In this document: positions 1 through 7,469 of the stretch, piece by piece | Layout: each line of letters opens with the position of its first letter | Numbering within the stretch: position 1 is the stretch's first letter | DNA from: Planctomycetota bacterium | Lineage (GTDB): Bacteria > Planctomycetota > UBA1135 | Assembly: GCA_022447335.1 (NCBI GenBank) | Contig: JAKVCF010000056.1 | Location: 1-13,429 of the forward strand | DNA length: 13,429 bases | Direction of reading: 5' to 3' | Position numbers and translations under genes: made by a program | Notes under the pieces: model-generated | What the model saw: the letters and a program-made list of their open reading frames with translations, nothing else | The model's database searches: none | Told to the model about the DNA's origin: nothing

Positions 1-61
1 TGAGGCTCTGGAATCGCATGGGGAAAAGTGGCGAGGGCGCCAAAGTGAGACAAGTTGGCAT

Positions 62-89
62 CGGCGCAGAGCGCCGCGACAAGTTTGTC
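62..89. other. Two small adjacent hairpins near the left edge
   Basis: CGGCGC (62-67) pairs with GCGCCG (71-76) around AGA. It is followed at once by GACA (78-81) pairing with TGTC (86-89). There is no clean T-tract afterwards, only a loosely T-rich stretch. These could be the end of a transcript entering from the left, but they may also be chance. Confidence 0.25.
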
Positions 90-143
90 TAGTTTATAAC
101 TTAAACATAGTTTGCCTGTTTAACTTTTTTTTTAGATTGTTTT

Positions 144-169
144 TTGCCAAAATAAGCCGTGTACGGCTT
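144..169 (-). terminator. Possible weak intrinsic terminator for mutS
   Basis: Read on the minus strand, AAGCCG and CGGCTT (154-159 and 164-169 on the plus strand) form a six-base-pair stem with a four-base loop. It is followed by a T-rich stretch TTATTTTGG (complement of 145-153). The orientation is right for ending mutS transcription, but it lies about 280 bases past the stop codon and the stem is short, so this is tentative. Confidence 0.3.
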
Positions 170-427
170 TACTCGAATGCGGGTGCAGCCAAATTTTCTG
201 CTAAAGAAAACCTTTTTAACCCTTTATTCAAAGTACTTTACAGATATATCCATGCATCGGCTGCCAAGCATGACTAGACGATGACAGGGATACGCCCAAA
301 TTCAAAAATTACTCTCGATGGATGCCTCGATTAAAATTTAACTTCTGCCCCCCCCCGGGTAAATACGGCCCTAGTAAATACATATCTGCTGCAAAAATAA
401 GCGTCGTTGGCCATACCGCAGCCCTGA

Positions 428-466
428 CAAGCCGAATCGAGAGCTAATCAAGCCGAGTCGAGAGCT
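428..466. repeat. 21-bp-period tandem duplication at the 3' end of mutS
   Basis: The 18-mer at 428-445 recurs at 449-466 with a single A/G difference, giving a period of 21 bases. The right copy is the last codons of mutS (Ala-Leu-Asp-Ser-Ala) plus the first two bases of its TGA stop. The left copy lies just after the stop and still reads Ala-Leu-Asp-Ser-Ala if translated, with TGT in place of the stop. It looks like a local slippage duplication of the gene end. Confidence 0.65.
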
Positions 467-3195
467 TTCTGCACGCGCTGCAGCAGCTGCCACGCCTCAA
501 TCGGTGGCAGGCTATTCAGATCGGCCGCGCATAGTTCAGCGAGCAGTTCTGGGTCTGCCCCTTCGAGCTGATCGAAGAGTCCAAGCTGCAGCACTGACAC
601 TGACTCGTCTACCGGGGCAGCGGGCTCGTCGTCAATAGCTGTCGTTGCGGACTCAGGCCGCCATCCGGACTCCATGACTCGCCCCGACAATCCTTCCTCT
701 TCTCGCTCCAGCCGTTCCAGTACATCGCGGCTACGCGCCAACACCGACTCGGGCAAGCCAGCCAAGCGGCCAACATGAATGCCATAGGAGCGATCCGTAC
801 CCCCCTCATCGATGCGGTGTAGGAAAATTATCTCATCCTCCCACTCACGCACCGCCACGTTGAGATTCCGCGCTGCTGGCAGAGATTCTGCAAGATCCGT
901 CAACTGGTGATAGTGAGTTGCAAACAAGCAGCGTGCTCCGATCTGGTCGTGCACGTACTCGCAAACCGCCCAGGCAATCGCTAGCCCATCAAAAGTGCTC
1001 GTGCCACGCCCGACCTCGTCAAGCAGCAACAGTGAGCGCTGGCTAGCATGGCGCAGGATGTTTGCGGTCTCGACCATCTCGACCATGAAGGTTGAAGCTC
1101 CACGCGCTATATCATCACCCCCGCCCAAGCGGGTAAAGATACGGTCAACTACACCCATCCGCGCAGACTCAGCTGGCACAAAAGATCCCATCTGCGCCAG
1201 CAGCACAATCAGAGCAGTCTGCCGCAGATAAGTCGATTTCCCGCTCATGTTCGGACCGGTCAAAATCGCAAGGCGTGCATGCTCGCCACCAAGTCGGGCA
1301 TCATTCGGCACGAAAGGGTCGTCGAGCAAGGCTGCCTCAACCACCGGGTGCCGCCCATTCTGAATATCGAGCAGAACTGCCTCGTCGCCGCTGTCGTGTA
1401 ACTCAGGGCGCACGTATCGGCGCTGCACCGCCAGTTCGGCCAGCCCGGCCAAAACATCCAGCTCAGCGATCGCACGCGCACAGCCCAACAAGCGCGCCGC
1501 TTCGGACGCTGCCACATCACGTAGCTGTAAGAAAAGCTCGTACTCGCGCGCGTACAGCTTCTCTTCCGCACCCAACACCTTGCCCTCGTACTCCTTAAGC
1601 TCAGGGGTTATGTACCGCTCGGCATTTTTAAGCGTCTGCTTGCGAATGTAATCTTCTGGAACCCGCTCGGCATGGCTACGCGTGATTTCGATGTAGTAAC
1701 CGAAAACACGATTGAATCCAAGCTTCAGATTAGAGATGCCAGTGCGCTCCGACTCGCGCGCCTGCAGCATCGCCAAATACTCTTTGCCCCCGCTGGCGAG
1801 AGCGCGATATTCATCGACCTGAGAGTCGTACCCCTCACGAATCAGCCCCCCTTCGCGCAGGCCAAGTGGTGGCTCATCAACCAGCATTGTGCGCACCGAT
1901 GTGACCAACTGCGTGCAGGGATCGAGACGCTCGCGCACCTGTGCCAGAGAGTTGGCTGGCAAGTCGGTCAGTTGCTCGCGCAGAGTGGGCACGCGCTCCA
2001 AAGCCGCTGCCAACGCAACTAGCTCACGCGCACCTCCTCGGCCCGCTGCAATCTTGGCAGCGACACGCTCCAAATCACCCAACCCATCGAGTGAGGCACG
2101 CACAATACGACGGATTGCTGCACTGTCCACGAAGGCTCCAACCGCATCATGGCGCGCCTCAATCGCCCCGCGCTCGACGAACGGCTCCAACAACCAATCC
2201 CGTAGCAAACGAGCGCCCATAGGCGTTTCAGTGCGATCAACCACTGATAAGAGTGTGCCCTCCCGACCTCCGTCGGCCTGTGATTGCGTGATCTCTAGTG
2301 TGCGCCGCGTTGCGCGGTCCAACACCAAGTGACGCGAGGGATGATGACGCTGTAGATCGCGAATCTGTTCAAGCGCTGACTTCTGGGTATCGCGCAGGAA
2401 GTCAAGTAGCCCTCCGCATGCTGCGAGTACCTCGGTCGACTCGTCGACCCCGAAAGCTTCGAGGGTCGAGACTCGCAACTGCTCGCATAAATCACGGCGG
2501 CCACGCGGCGCGTCGAAGGACCATGGGGCTCGTAGCGCAATCGGAAGTTCTTCACCGGCAACAAGCGCACGCACGCGATCTATACAAGGTCGCAGCGCTT
2601 CGCTTTCACCGAAGTCTGGCAATAACAGCTCGGCTGGCTGCACACGAGCAAGTTCTTCACCAAGGCGGCCCAGCGTGGTCGCCGAGCAGCGGAAACTTCC
2701 GGTCGACAAGTCGGCCCAAGCTAGACCCACGGCGTAGTCGGACTCGGGCACCGCATTCTTGCCACGACCACTAGGCGGCTCAATATGCACCGCCAGTACG
2801 AAAAGAGGTTCGCCCCCTTCGAGGTTTTCGTCCTCGACAAGCGTGCCCGGTGAAACGACCCGCACTACATCGCGCTCAACAATGCCCTTAGCGTCCTTCG
2901 GATCTTGAATCTGCTCGCAAATCGCAACGGTATGCCCCATCTTGACCAGACGGATCAGATAGCCCTCCATAGAGCGCACCGGCACTCCCGCCATCGGCAA
3001 ATCCTTTTCTTTAGATCGAGAAGTAAGGGTCAGCCCCAGCTTCTTTGCCGCGACCTTGGCATCGTCGCCAAAAAGCTCATAGAAATCGCCCATCCGGAAG
3101 AAGAGCAATGCGTTGGGGTGCTTCTTCTTCGCGGCCCAAAACTGACGCATCATGGGCGTCTCCTTCGGGCCCTTCTTACTGGAGCTTGTTGCCAA
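448..3195 (-). CDS. mutS: DNA mismatch repair protein MutS
   Basis: MutS binds mismatched bases and small loops in newly replicated DNA as an ATP-driven clamp and recruits MutL. The 915-residue product is complete and somewhat longer than E. coli MutS (853). The N-terminal mismatch-recognition motif GDFYELF sits at residues 36-42 (the Phe-x-Glu wedge is F38/E40). The ABC-type ATPase shows Walker A GPNMSGKST (647-655), Walker B LLLLDE (722-727) followed by GRGTS, and the ATH loop (759-761). Near the C terminus, QLGLF (870-874) resembles a beta-clamp-binding motif, and residues 882-912 match the helical tetramerisation tail. The start is a TTG with GAGG four bases upstream; ATG codons at residues 15 and 16 are alternatives, but the alignment-like ETPMMRQF segment supports the TTG. 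The gene stands alone, divergent from the lipoprotein operon. Confidence 0.98.
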   Translation of the reverse strand: MATSSSKKGPKETPMMRQFWAAKKKHPNALLFFRMGDFYELFGDDAKVAAKKLGLTLTSRSKEKDLPMAGVPVRSMEGYLIRLVKMGHTVAICEQIQDPKDAKGIVERDVVRVVSPGTLVEDENLEGGEPLFVLAVHIEPPSGRGKNAVPESDYAVGLAWADLSTGSFRCSATTLGRLGEELARVQPAELLLPDFGESEALRPCIDRVRALVAGEELPIALRAPWSFDAPRGRRDLCEQLRVSTLEAFGVDESTEVLAACGGLLDFLRDTQKSALEQIRDLQRHHPSRHLVLDRATRRTLEITQSQADGGREGTLLSVVDRTETPMGARLLRDWLLEPFVERGAIEARHDAVGAFVDSAAIRRIVRASLDGLGDLERVAAKIAAGRGGARELVALAAALERVPTLREQLTDLPANSLAQVRERLDPCTQLVTSVRTMLVDEPPLGLREGGLIREGYDSQVDEYRALASGGKEYLAMLQARESERTGISNLKLGFNRVFGYYIEITRSHAERVPEDYIRKQTLKNAERYITPELKEYEGKVLGAEEKLYAREYELFLQLRDVAASEAARLLGCARAIAELDVLAGLAELAVQRRYVRPELHDSGDEAVLLDIQNGRHPVVEAALLDDPFVPNDARLGGEHARLAILTGPNMSGKSTYLRQTALIVLLAQMGSFVPAESARMGVVDRIFTRLGGGDDIARGASTFMVEMVETANILRHASQRSLLLLDEVGRGTSTFDGLAIAWAVCEYVHDQIGARCLFATHYHQLTDLAESLPAARNLNVAVREWEDEIIFLHRIDEGGTDRSYGIHVGRLAGLPESVLARSRDVLERLEREEEGLSGRVMESGWRPESATTAIDDEPAAPVDESVSVLQLGLFDQLEGADPELLAELCAADLNSLPPIEAWQLLQRVQKALDSA

Positions 3196-3278
3196 AAGGC
3201 CTCTAATAGGGGAGCCGCATTCTAGACCATGCGCCCATTATTAGCCCTGTCACCAGCGCCAGTTTCGCCGTACAGACG

Positions 3279-4676
3279 GTGCTGCCCCCGCAGATCTGGA
3301 GACAAGAATCCCTATCCTGTAGGAAGATTCGTTCGTATATCCCTTTGTTGAGCAGGTCCCACGCCGCCGCCGTTGCCCTTACGCTCGCCGCCACCACGGC
3401 TTGCTCCAGTAACCTGTTCACAGATTACCCCGAAGTAGCTGGGCCAGGGGTAGCCGCCTTTCAGCAAGGTCGGTTTGAGGCTGCGGCCGAACAATTCCGC
3501 AATATCGAAAAGGCCGACAAGGATGACGCCTTCCTGGCTTGGGCGGAGATTGGCATGGCGCATCATGTCCATGGCAATCTTGCAGCTGCGACGAAAGCTT
3601 GGCTGAAAGCCGATCGGGCAAGAGCCAACTTTGATGGCCGCCCCACTATCAGTGGTCGCACGATCACCGAAGGCTTCGTCTCAGCCTTGGTGAATGAAAA
3701 GGCTCTCCCTTATGACGGGGAGGATTTCGAAGTTGCCTTGCTACACGGCATGCTCGCTTGGGACTTCCTTCGTCAGGGCGATTTGAACGGCGCAATGGTC
3801 GAGGTCGCGCGGGGATATCGGGTCGAGAAGAAGGCGGAAGATCGTTACGGCAACGCCTACGGCATGAACCGCTTCGCACGCTTTGTCGCCGCAGTCGCTC
3901 AGGAAGTCGACCTCGCCTTCGACGAAGCTGAGATCGACCTCAAGCTACTTGAAGAAGAAGGGCCTGGCAATCCAGCCGTGCAGTACTCACTCGAGCGCGT
4001 GCGCCGCCTGCAGGGTGAAGCTGGAAGCGAGGAGCGCGCTGTGGCTCAAATAATCGTGGTACATGAAGCAGGCCGGATGCCACACAAGATGGCAACCGAA
4101 ATCCAGTACGACACGCGCCACAGCATCGGCCGCGTCTCACTACCGGCCTTCCGCGCGCCAGACATTACACGCACTGGGCTAGAAGTTTGGGTCGCTGAGG
4201 CATCCGTTGGCCAAACCAGCGCTCTAGAAGACGTGTTTACTACCGCGAAGCAGAACCTCGAAGATCGGTTAACTTGGATTATTGCCAAAGGCATCGGCCG
4301 CGCTGCAGCAAAGACGATCGTGATTGACCGAGTTGTACGCGAGGTTGAAAAAGAACACGGCAAGGGTTGGGGGCTTGCCGCCAGCGTGCTGGGCAGCCTG
4401 CTACAAATCTCGACCGAACGCGCCGACTTGCGCTCTTGGTCAACGCTGCCACAGCGCATCGAAGTCTTGCGCGCTCCGGTCGAACCCGGCAAACATTCAC
4501 TTAGCGTGCAGCTCCCAGATTCTGGGAAAGTTGCGCTAGGAATCCACTCATTCCAGCCCGGCCAGCCCGTACTTGTTACTGTCCGCTCACTAGGTGGACG
4601 TGTTTATGCCCAGGCCAGCGCTTTCGCAATCGCCGCTCCAGAGCCTGGAGCGCCTGCGACATCCAAAAATCTGTAA
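3279..4676 (+). CDS. COG3014-like predicted outer-membrane lipoprotein (TPR-like)
   Basis: This is the first gene of a four-gene lipoprotein operon. The longest frame begins at a GTG (3279) with no visible ribosome site. In-frame TTG codons at 3345 and 3348 are better candidates: from 3348 the protein has a basic N terminus, an alanine-rich hydrophobic stretch and Cys19 followed by Ser, a typical though loose lipobox. AGGAAG at 3321-3326 is somewhat far from these starts. After the Cys (residue 42 of the long form), residues 55-185 look like helical repeats (QQGRFEAAAEQF; RQGDLNGAMVEVARG). The segments LPYDGEDFE (143-150), and ADLRSWSTLP followed by a glycine-rich beta-like tail, recall the uncharacterised COG3014 family. 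I recall such proteins next to YcfL and LpoB in other Proteobacteria. The biochemical function is unknown; a role at the cell envelope is inferred from context. Confidence 0.8.
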   Translation: MLPPQIWRQESLSCRKIRSYIPLLSRSHAAAVALTLAATTACSSNLFTDYPEVAGPGVAAFQQGRFEAAAEQFRNIEKADKDDAFLAWAEIGMAHHVHGNLAAATKAWLKADRARANFDGRPTISGRTITEGFVSALVNEKALPYDGEDFEVALLHGMLAWDFLRQGDLNGAMVEVARGYRVEKKAEDRYGNAYGMNRFARFVAAVAQEVDLAFDEAEIDLKLLEEEGPGNPAVQYSLERVRRLQGEAGSEERAVAQIIVVHEAGRMPHKMATEIQYDTRHSIGRVSLPAFRAPDITRTGLEVWVAEASVGQTSALEDVFTTAKQNLEDRLTWIIAKGIGRAAAKTIVIDRVVREVEKEHGKGWGLAASVLGSLLQISTERADLRSWSTLPQRIEVLRAPVEPGKHSLSVQLPDSGKVALGIHSFQPGQPVLVTVRSLGGRVYAQASAFAIAAPEPGAPATSKNL

Positions 4677-4678
4677 CC

Positions 4679-5077
4679 ATGAACCGACTCATTTCAGCCC
4701 TACTCTTCAGCCTGTGGATCCCATTAGCGGCCTGCTCGTCGACTAAAGCAGACTATGGTCCACTTAAGGGCGATACTGGCGTGATTGGCAAAGTCCGCGA
4801 TCTCGAGTTGCGCGACCCAATCATCCGTTATGACAATTCGGGCCTCGCGGTCTACCAAATCACCGCAATCAACGAAGACGATAAAACGCTCTGGATCGAA
4901 TGGCGACCACGATGGTTTGACCTTGAGGGGTTCGAAGTCAACAGCCCGGCGAATGCTTGGCAACGCGTCAACATTGTTCCACGCGGGTTCACGCCACTTA
5001 AGTCGATTGCACCTTCGGTGCTTGCAGCCATCTGTCGCATTGAAATCCGAAAGGCTCGGGAGGGCCTGCGCTCCTAA
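4679..5077 (+). CDS. YcfL-like (DUF1425-type) lipoprotein, first copy
   Basis: This is a 132-residue predicted lipoprotein. The signal peptide ends in a canonical lipobox LAAC with Cys19, and Ser at +2 predicts outer-membrane sorting under the Lol rule. The mature part is a small domain rich in beta strands. It has an NEDD segment followed by a WRPRWFDLEGFEV-like core, and ends in IAP...RIEIRKA, a pattern like the YcfL/DUF1425 family encoded beside lpoB in E. coli. The start ATG lies two bases after the stop of the preceding gene, and the stop overlaps the next start by one base (TAATG), so translation is probably coupled. The family has no established molecular function. A paralogous, more acidic copy follows directly. 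Confidence 0.8.
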   Translation: MNRLISALLFSLWIPLAACSSTKADYGPLKGDTGVIGKVRDLELRDPIIRYDNSGLAVYQITAINEDDKTLWIEWRPRWFDLEGFEVNSPANAWQRVNIVPRGFTPLKSIAPSVLAAICRIEIRKAREGLRS

Positions 5078-5484
5078 TGTTCCGCTCTGCCCTGATAATG
5101 CTCGTCGGCGCACTGTTCGGCTCCTGCTCTACTACTAAAGCAGCGGGCACAATGATTGTTGACGGCGAAGAAATTACTTACTCAGCCGAAGTCGAATCGA
5201 ATGTCAATGACATCGAAGTAGACCATACCCTGGTCTCACAAACCGACGGGCGCGTTGCCGCCCAGTTTGAAATCGAAAATGAAGACGACTTTCCTATCCG
5301 AGTTCACATTACTTGGGACTGGCTTGACGTCGACGGAATCGCGCTCCGCAAAGCGGCAGGCGAATCCTCTGACCGTTATGAAGTGATCGCTGGCGATGAA
5401 AAACGCTTGATCACGATCCAATCCCCTACTGAGGGGGCCGTGACTGTCAAAATCAAGGTTCGCTCAATCAAGAGCACGCTCTAA
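5077..5484 (+). CDS. YcfL-like lipoprotein, second diverged copy
   Basis: This is a 135-residue predicted lipoprotein. The short signal peptide ends at Cys17 (FGSC, a weaker lipobox), with Ser at +2. The mature domain aligns with the upstream YcfL-like protein around shared landmarks: NEDD, W.W.D.DG, a gap of about 25 residues, then a closing beta strand (VKIKVRS against RIEIRKA). Overall similarity is low, so the duplication is old or the copies have specialised. A GGGAGGG purine run precedes the start by roughly a dozen bases inside the upstream gene, consistent with coupled translation. The product is strikingly acidic (EDD, DVDG, GEE). Assignment to the YcfL family rests on position and the shared core pattern; no enzymatic residues are evident. 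Confidence 0.7.
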   Translation: MFRSALIMLVGALFGSCSTTKAAGTMIVDGEEITYSAEVESNVNDIEVDHTLVSQTDGRVAAQFEIENEDDFPIRVHITWDWLDVDGIALRKAAGESSDRYEVIAGDEKRLITIQSPTEGAVTVKIKVRSIKSTL

Positions 5485-5495
5485 AGAAGATCTCC

Positions 5496-6071
5496 ATGTC
5501 TCGCATTGCCGCACTATTTCTTTCCTCGCTGGTCGCTATTTCTTGCTCGCACAAGGTGCAAGACATCGACCCGAACGACCCCGAGAGCATCAACCTCGCC
5601 TTCGGATTCGACGACCTAAAGGTCATTGCTACCAATATGACTCAATCCTTCTTGGACTCAAATGCATGGGGAGGCGACCGCCCACGCATTGTGTTTGGAG
5701 GCATTCAGAACCGCACAACGCAGCACATCGACACGATTAACATCACCGACACGATTCGCACTGCGCTGATTCAGTCACAAAAGTTCACGGTGCTGGCCGG
5801 CGACCAAGGCATCGGTGAAATCGACAATGAGCTTGCTTATCAGCAATCTGGCGCCGTTGACCTCGCCTCGGCTGCTGAGCTTGGCAAACAACTGGGGTCT
5901 GAATATGTGTTTTACGGTCGCTTCACCGAAATCCGTAAGCAGCGAAGCGATACCACGGCCACCTGGTACAAGTTCACGATGAATGCCGTCAATACGCAGA
6001 CGCGTCAAATCGTCTGGGCCGACGAGCAAGACATCGCCAAGAAAGAAACGAAGGCCTTCATCGGCTGGTAA
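5496..6071 (+). CDS. lpoB: LpoB-like penicillin-binding-protein activator lipoprotein
   Basis: LpoB is an outer-membrane lipoprotein that reaches the inner-membrane synthase PBP1B and stimulates peptidoglycan polymerisation and cross-linking. The 191-residue product has a signal peptide ending at Cys17 (AISC) with Ser at +2. A folded domain follows with typical family segments: RPRIVFGGIQNRT (62-74), an IRTALIQSQKFTVL helix-strand (87-100), ELGKQLGSEYVFYGRFTEI (128-146) and a C-terminal strand around QIVWADEQDIAKK (171-183). In E. coli a long disordered, proline-rich linker separates the lipid anchor from the domain; here only about 20 polar residues do so. The ribosome site AAGAAGA precedes the ATG. 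It is last in the operon, 11 bases after the second YcfL-like gene, the same pairing as ycfL-lpoB of enterics. No PBP1B gene is visible in the window. Confidence 0.87.
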   Translation: MSRIAALFLSSLVAISCSHKVQDIDPNDPESINLAFGFDDLKVIATNMTQSFLDSNAWGGDRPRIVFGGIQNRTTQHIDTINITDTIRTALIQSQKFTVLAGDQGIGEIDNELAYQQSGAVDLASAAELGKQLGSEYVFYGRFTEIRKQRSDTTATWYKFTMNAVNTQTRQIVWADEQDIAKKETKAFIGW

Positions 6072-6099
6072 CACCACCCGCCAAGGGCTTGGATTTCCA

Positions 6100-6135
6100 T
6101 TAGCGGCGCACCTCTCTCCAGGGGCGCGCCGCTAA
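6100..6135 (+). terminator. GC-rich hairpin after the lipoprotein operon
   Basis: TTAGCGGCGC (6100-6109) is exactly complementary to GCGCCGCTAA (6126-6135). After an A/C mismatch the stem can extend through CCTC/GGGG pairs. It lies 29 bases past the lpoB stop and before the acyl-CoA dehydrogenase gene, so it probably ends or stabilises the operon transcript. No U-tract follows, which argues against a textbook intrinsic terminator. Confidence 0.5.
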
Positions 6136-6167
6136 ACTTTGGGGTCCGTTCCCCCATCCCCCGCTAT

Positions 6168-7433
6168 ATGGGAACACTTGAGAAAAGCAAGATGCAGGAC
6201 CTTCAGGACATCATCTTTACCGACACGCACAAAGAAGTGCGAGCTAAGGCGCACGAAGTCGCACGCAAGTATCTGCTACCCCAAGCAGCCAAGCACGACC
6301 ACGCCCACTCATACAACGAAGAAGCCATGTCGGCTGCGGCCGAACTCGGTCTCCTTGGTACCTGGATTCCGCCGGAGTACGGCGGCACCGGGGTCGGCAT
6401 TTTAGGCCTCGCATTGGTCGTAGAAGAGTTCTCAAAAGCTGACCCCTCTTTTGGCGTGGCCTTTGCCGTGAATGCGCTCGGCTCAATCCCTGTAATCATG
6501 GGTGGCACCGAAGAGCAGAAGCAAAAGTACCTGCCAGGTGTTGCCCGCGGCGAGATCAGCTGCGCCTTCGCCCTTTCCGAAAAGTTTGCCGGCTCGGATG
6601 CCGGCGGTCTTTCCGTTAAGGCTGATAAAGTCGATGGCGGGTGGGCAATCAATGGCGAGAAGAAGTGGACCACCAATGGCTCACGCGCCGACCTGATTAC
6701 CTGCTTCGCGGTCACCGATCCTAAGTCCCGCTCGCGCCGCATATCGGCTTTCCTGGTCGAGAAGGACGACCCGGGCTTCGCCATCAAGAAGCTCGAAGAC
6801 AAGATGGGCATCCGAATGGTTCCGGTCGCCGAGACTGAATACAAGGACTGCTATGTCAGTGATGACCGCCTTCTGGGGGGCAGGCCGGGCCTAGGCTTCA
6901 AGCATTCAATGATGACTCTCGATTGGGCCCGCCCAGGCGTGGCCGCGCAAGGCGTCGGCACTGCAGCCGGAGCGCTTGAACTGGCAACCACCTACGCCAC
7001 CCGCCGCAAGCAGTTCGGCCAACCGATCGCCGGCTTCCAAATGATCCAGTCGATGCTCGCAGACATGGCCCAGCAGACCGAGGCCGCCCGCTGGCTGGTT
7101 TACATGTGCGCCGCCCAAGCCGACGCTGGCGTCTCCGTCAATAAAACGGCTGCTATGGCAAAGTGCTTCGCAACTGACACCGCCATGAAAGTCGCTACCG
7201 ATGCCGTTCAAGTCTTCGGCGGATACGGTTTTATGGAGGACTATCCAATCGCCAAGTTCATGCGCGATGCCAAGATCCTGCAAATCTATGAAGGCACCAA
7301 CCAGGTGCAACGCTTGGTCATTGCTCGCAACCTAGTGAAGGAGGCGGCAACACATGACTACCTCGGCGAGTTCATCCCGCAGGAGCACCAGGAAACCTTC
7401 ACCGAGCAAGAGCTCGTGACGGCAAACACATAA
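6168..7433 (+). CDS. Acyl-CoA dehydrogenase
   Basis: This flavoprotein oxidises an acyl-CoA to the trans-2-enoyl-CoA and passes electrons to an electron-transfer flavoprotein; it acts in fatty-acid or branched amino-acid breakdown in the cytoplasm. All three domains are present in 421 residues. Signature one, ALSEKFAGSDAGG (135-147), fits the FAD/substrate motif. Signature two, QVFGGYGFMEDYPIAKFMRD (348-367), is intact. The catalytic-base position of the short/medium-chain type is Glu375 in IYEGTNQ. RRKQFGQPI (279-287) is the usual helical-domain motif. The ATG at 6168 lacks a ribosome site; an in-frame ATG at 6192 (Met9) gives a more family-typical N terminus and has a weak purine run upstream. 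The gene is flanked by hairpins and appears monocistronic. Chain-length specificity cannot be read from the sequence. Confidence 0.95.
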   Translation: MGTLEKSKMQDLQDIIFTDTHKEVRAKAHEVARKYLLPQAAKHDHAHSYNEEAMSAAAELGLLGTWIPPEYGGTGVGILGLALVVEEFSKADPSFGVAFAVNALGSIPVIMGGTEEQKQKYLPGVARGEISCAFALSEKFAGSDAGGLSVKADKVDGGWAINGEKKWTTNGSRADLITCFAVTDPKSRSRRISAFLVEKDDPGFAIKKLEDKMGIRMVPVAETEYKDCYVSDDRLLGGRPGLGFKHSMMTLDWARPGVAAQGVGTAAGALELATTYATRRKQFGQPIAGFQMIQSMLADMAQQTEAARWLVYMCAAQADAGVSVNKTAAMAKCFATDTAMKVATDAVQVFGGYGFMEDYPIAKFMRDAKILQIYEGTNQVQRLVIARNLVKEAATHDYLGEFIPQEHQETFTEQELVTANT

Positions 7434-7469
7434 TCGCCGCGTCTCTAAATGGGCCATGCGCCCGTCTAG

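Larger units (their letters stand above)
1..447. other. AT-rich intergenic region downstream of mutS
   Basis: This stretch holds no convincing gene. It is far richer in A+T than the flanking genes, especially from about 85 to 400, and carries a run of nine T (125-133), a run of six T (140-145) and a run of nine C followed by GGG (348-359). Small inverted repeats lie at 62-76 (CGGCGC/GCGCCG around AGA), 78-89 (GACA/TGTC) and 154-169 (AAGCCG/CGGCTT). A short duplication of the end of mutS lies at its right edge. One plus-strand frame is open from base 2 to a TAG at 275-277, but its translation is low-complexity and lacks a start. The region may contain the terminator of mutS and the 3' or 5' flank of a gene beyond the left edge. 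I recognise no RNA family in it. Confidence 0.6.

Noticed and set aside
2..277. Open plus-strand frame running in from the left edge
   Set aside because: It has no start in view, and its translation crosses the poly-T tract as a low-complexity Phe/Leu/Arg string without domain character; an AT-rich stretch can stay open by chance.
348..359. C9-GGG run as a G-quadruplex or phase-variation switch
   Set aside because: It has only one long G run on the complementary strand and lies outside any gene; a quadruplex needs four G tracts and no promoter can be tied to it.
1889..2774. Plus-strand frames opposite mutS
   Set aside because: They are Arg/Ser/Pro-rich shadows antisense to a complete, motif-confirmed mutS.
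4046..4492. Minus-strand frame of 148 codons inside the COG3014-like gene
   Set aside because: It is antisense to a gene that has operon context and a signal peptide; it has no recognisable motif and no spacing to a ribosome site.
6203..6844. Minus-strand frame of 213 codons opposite the acyl-CoA dehydrogenase
   Set aside because: It is entirely inside a conserved gene and its Ser/Ala/Pro-rich translation mirrors codon bias on the other strand.
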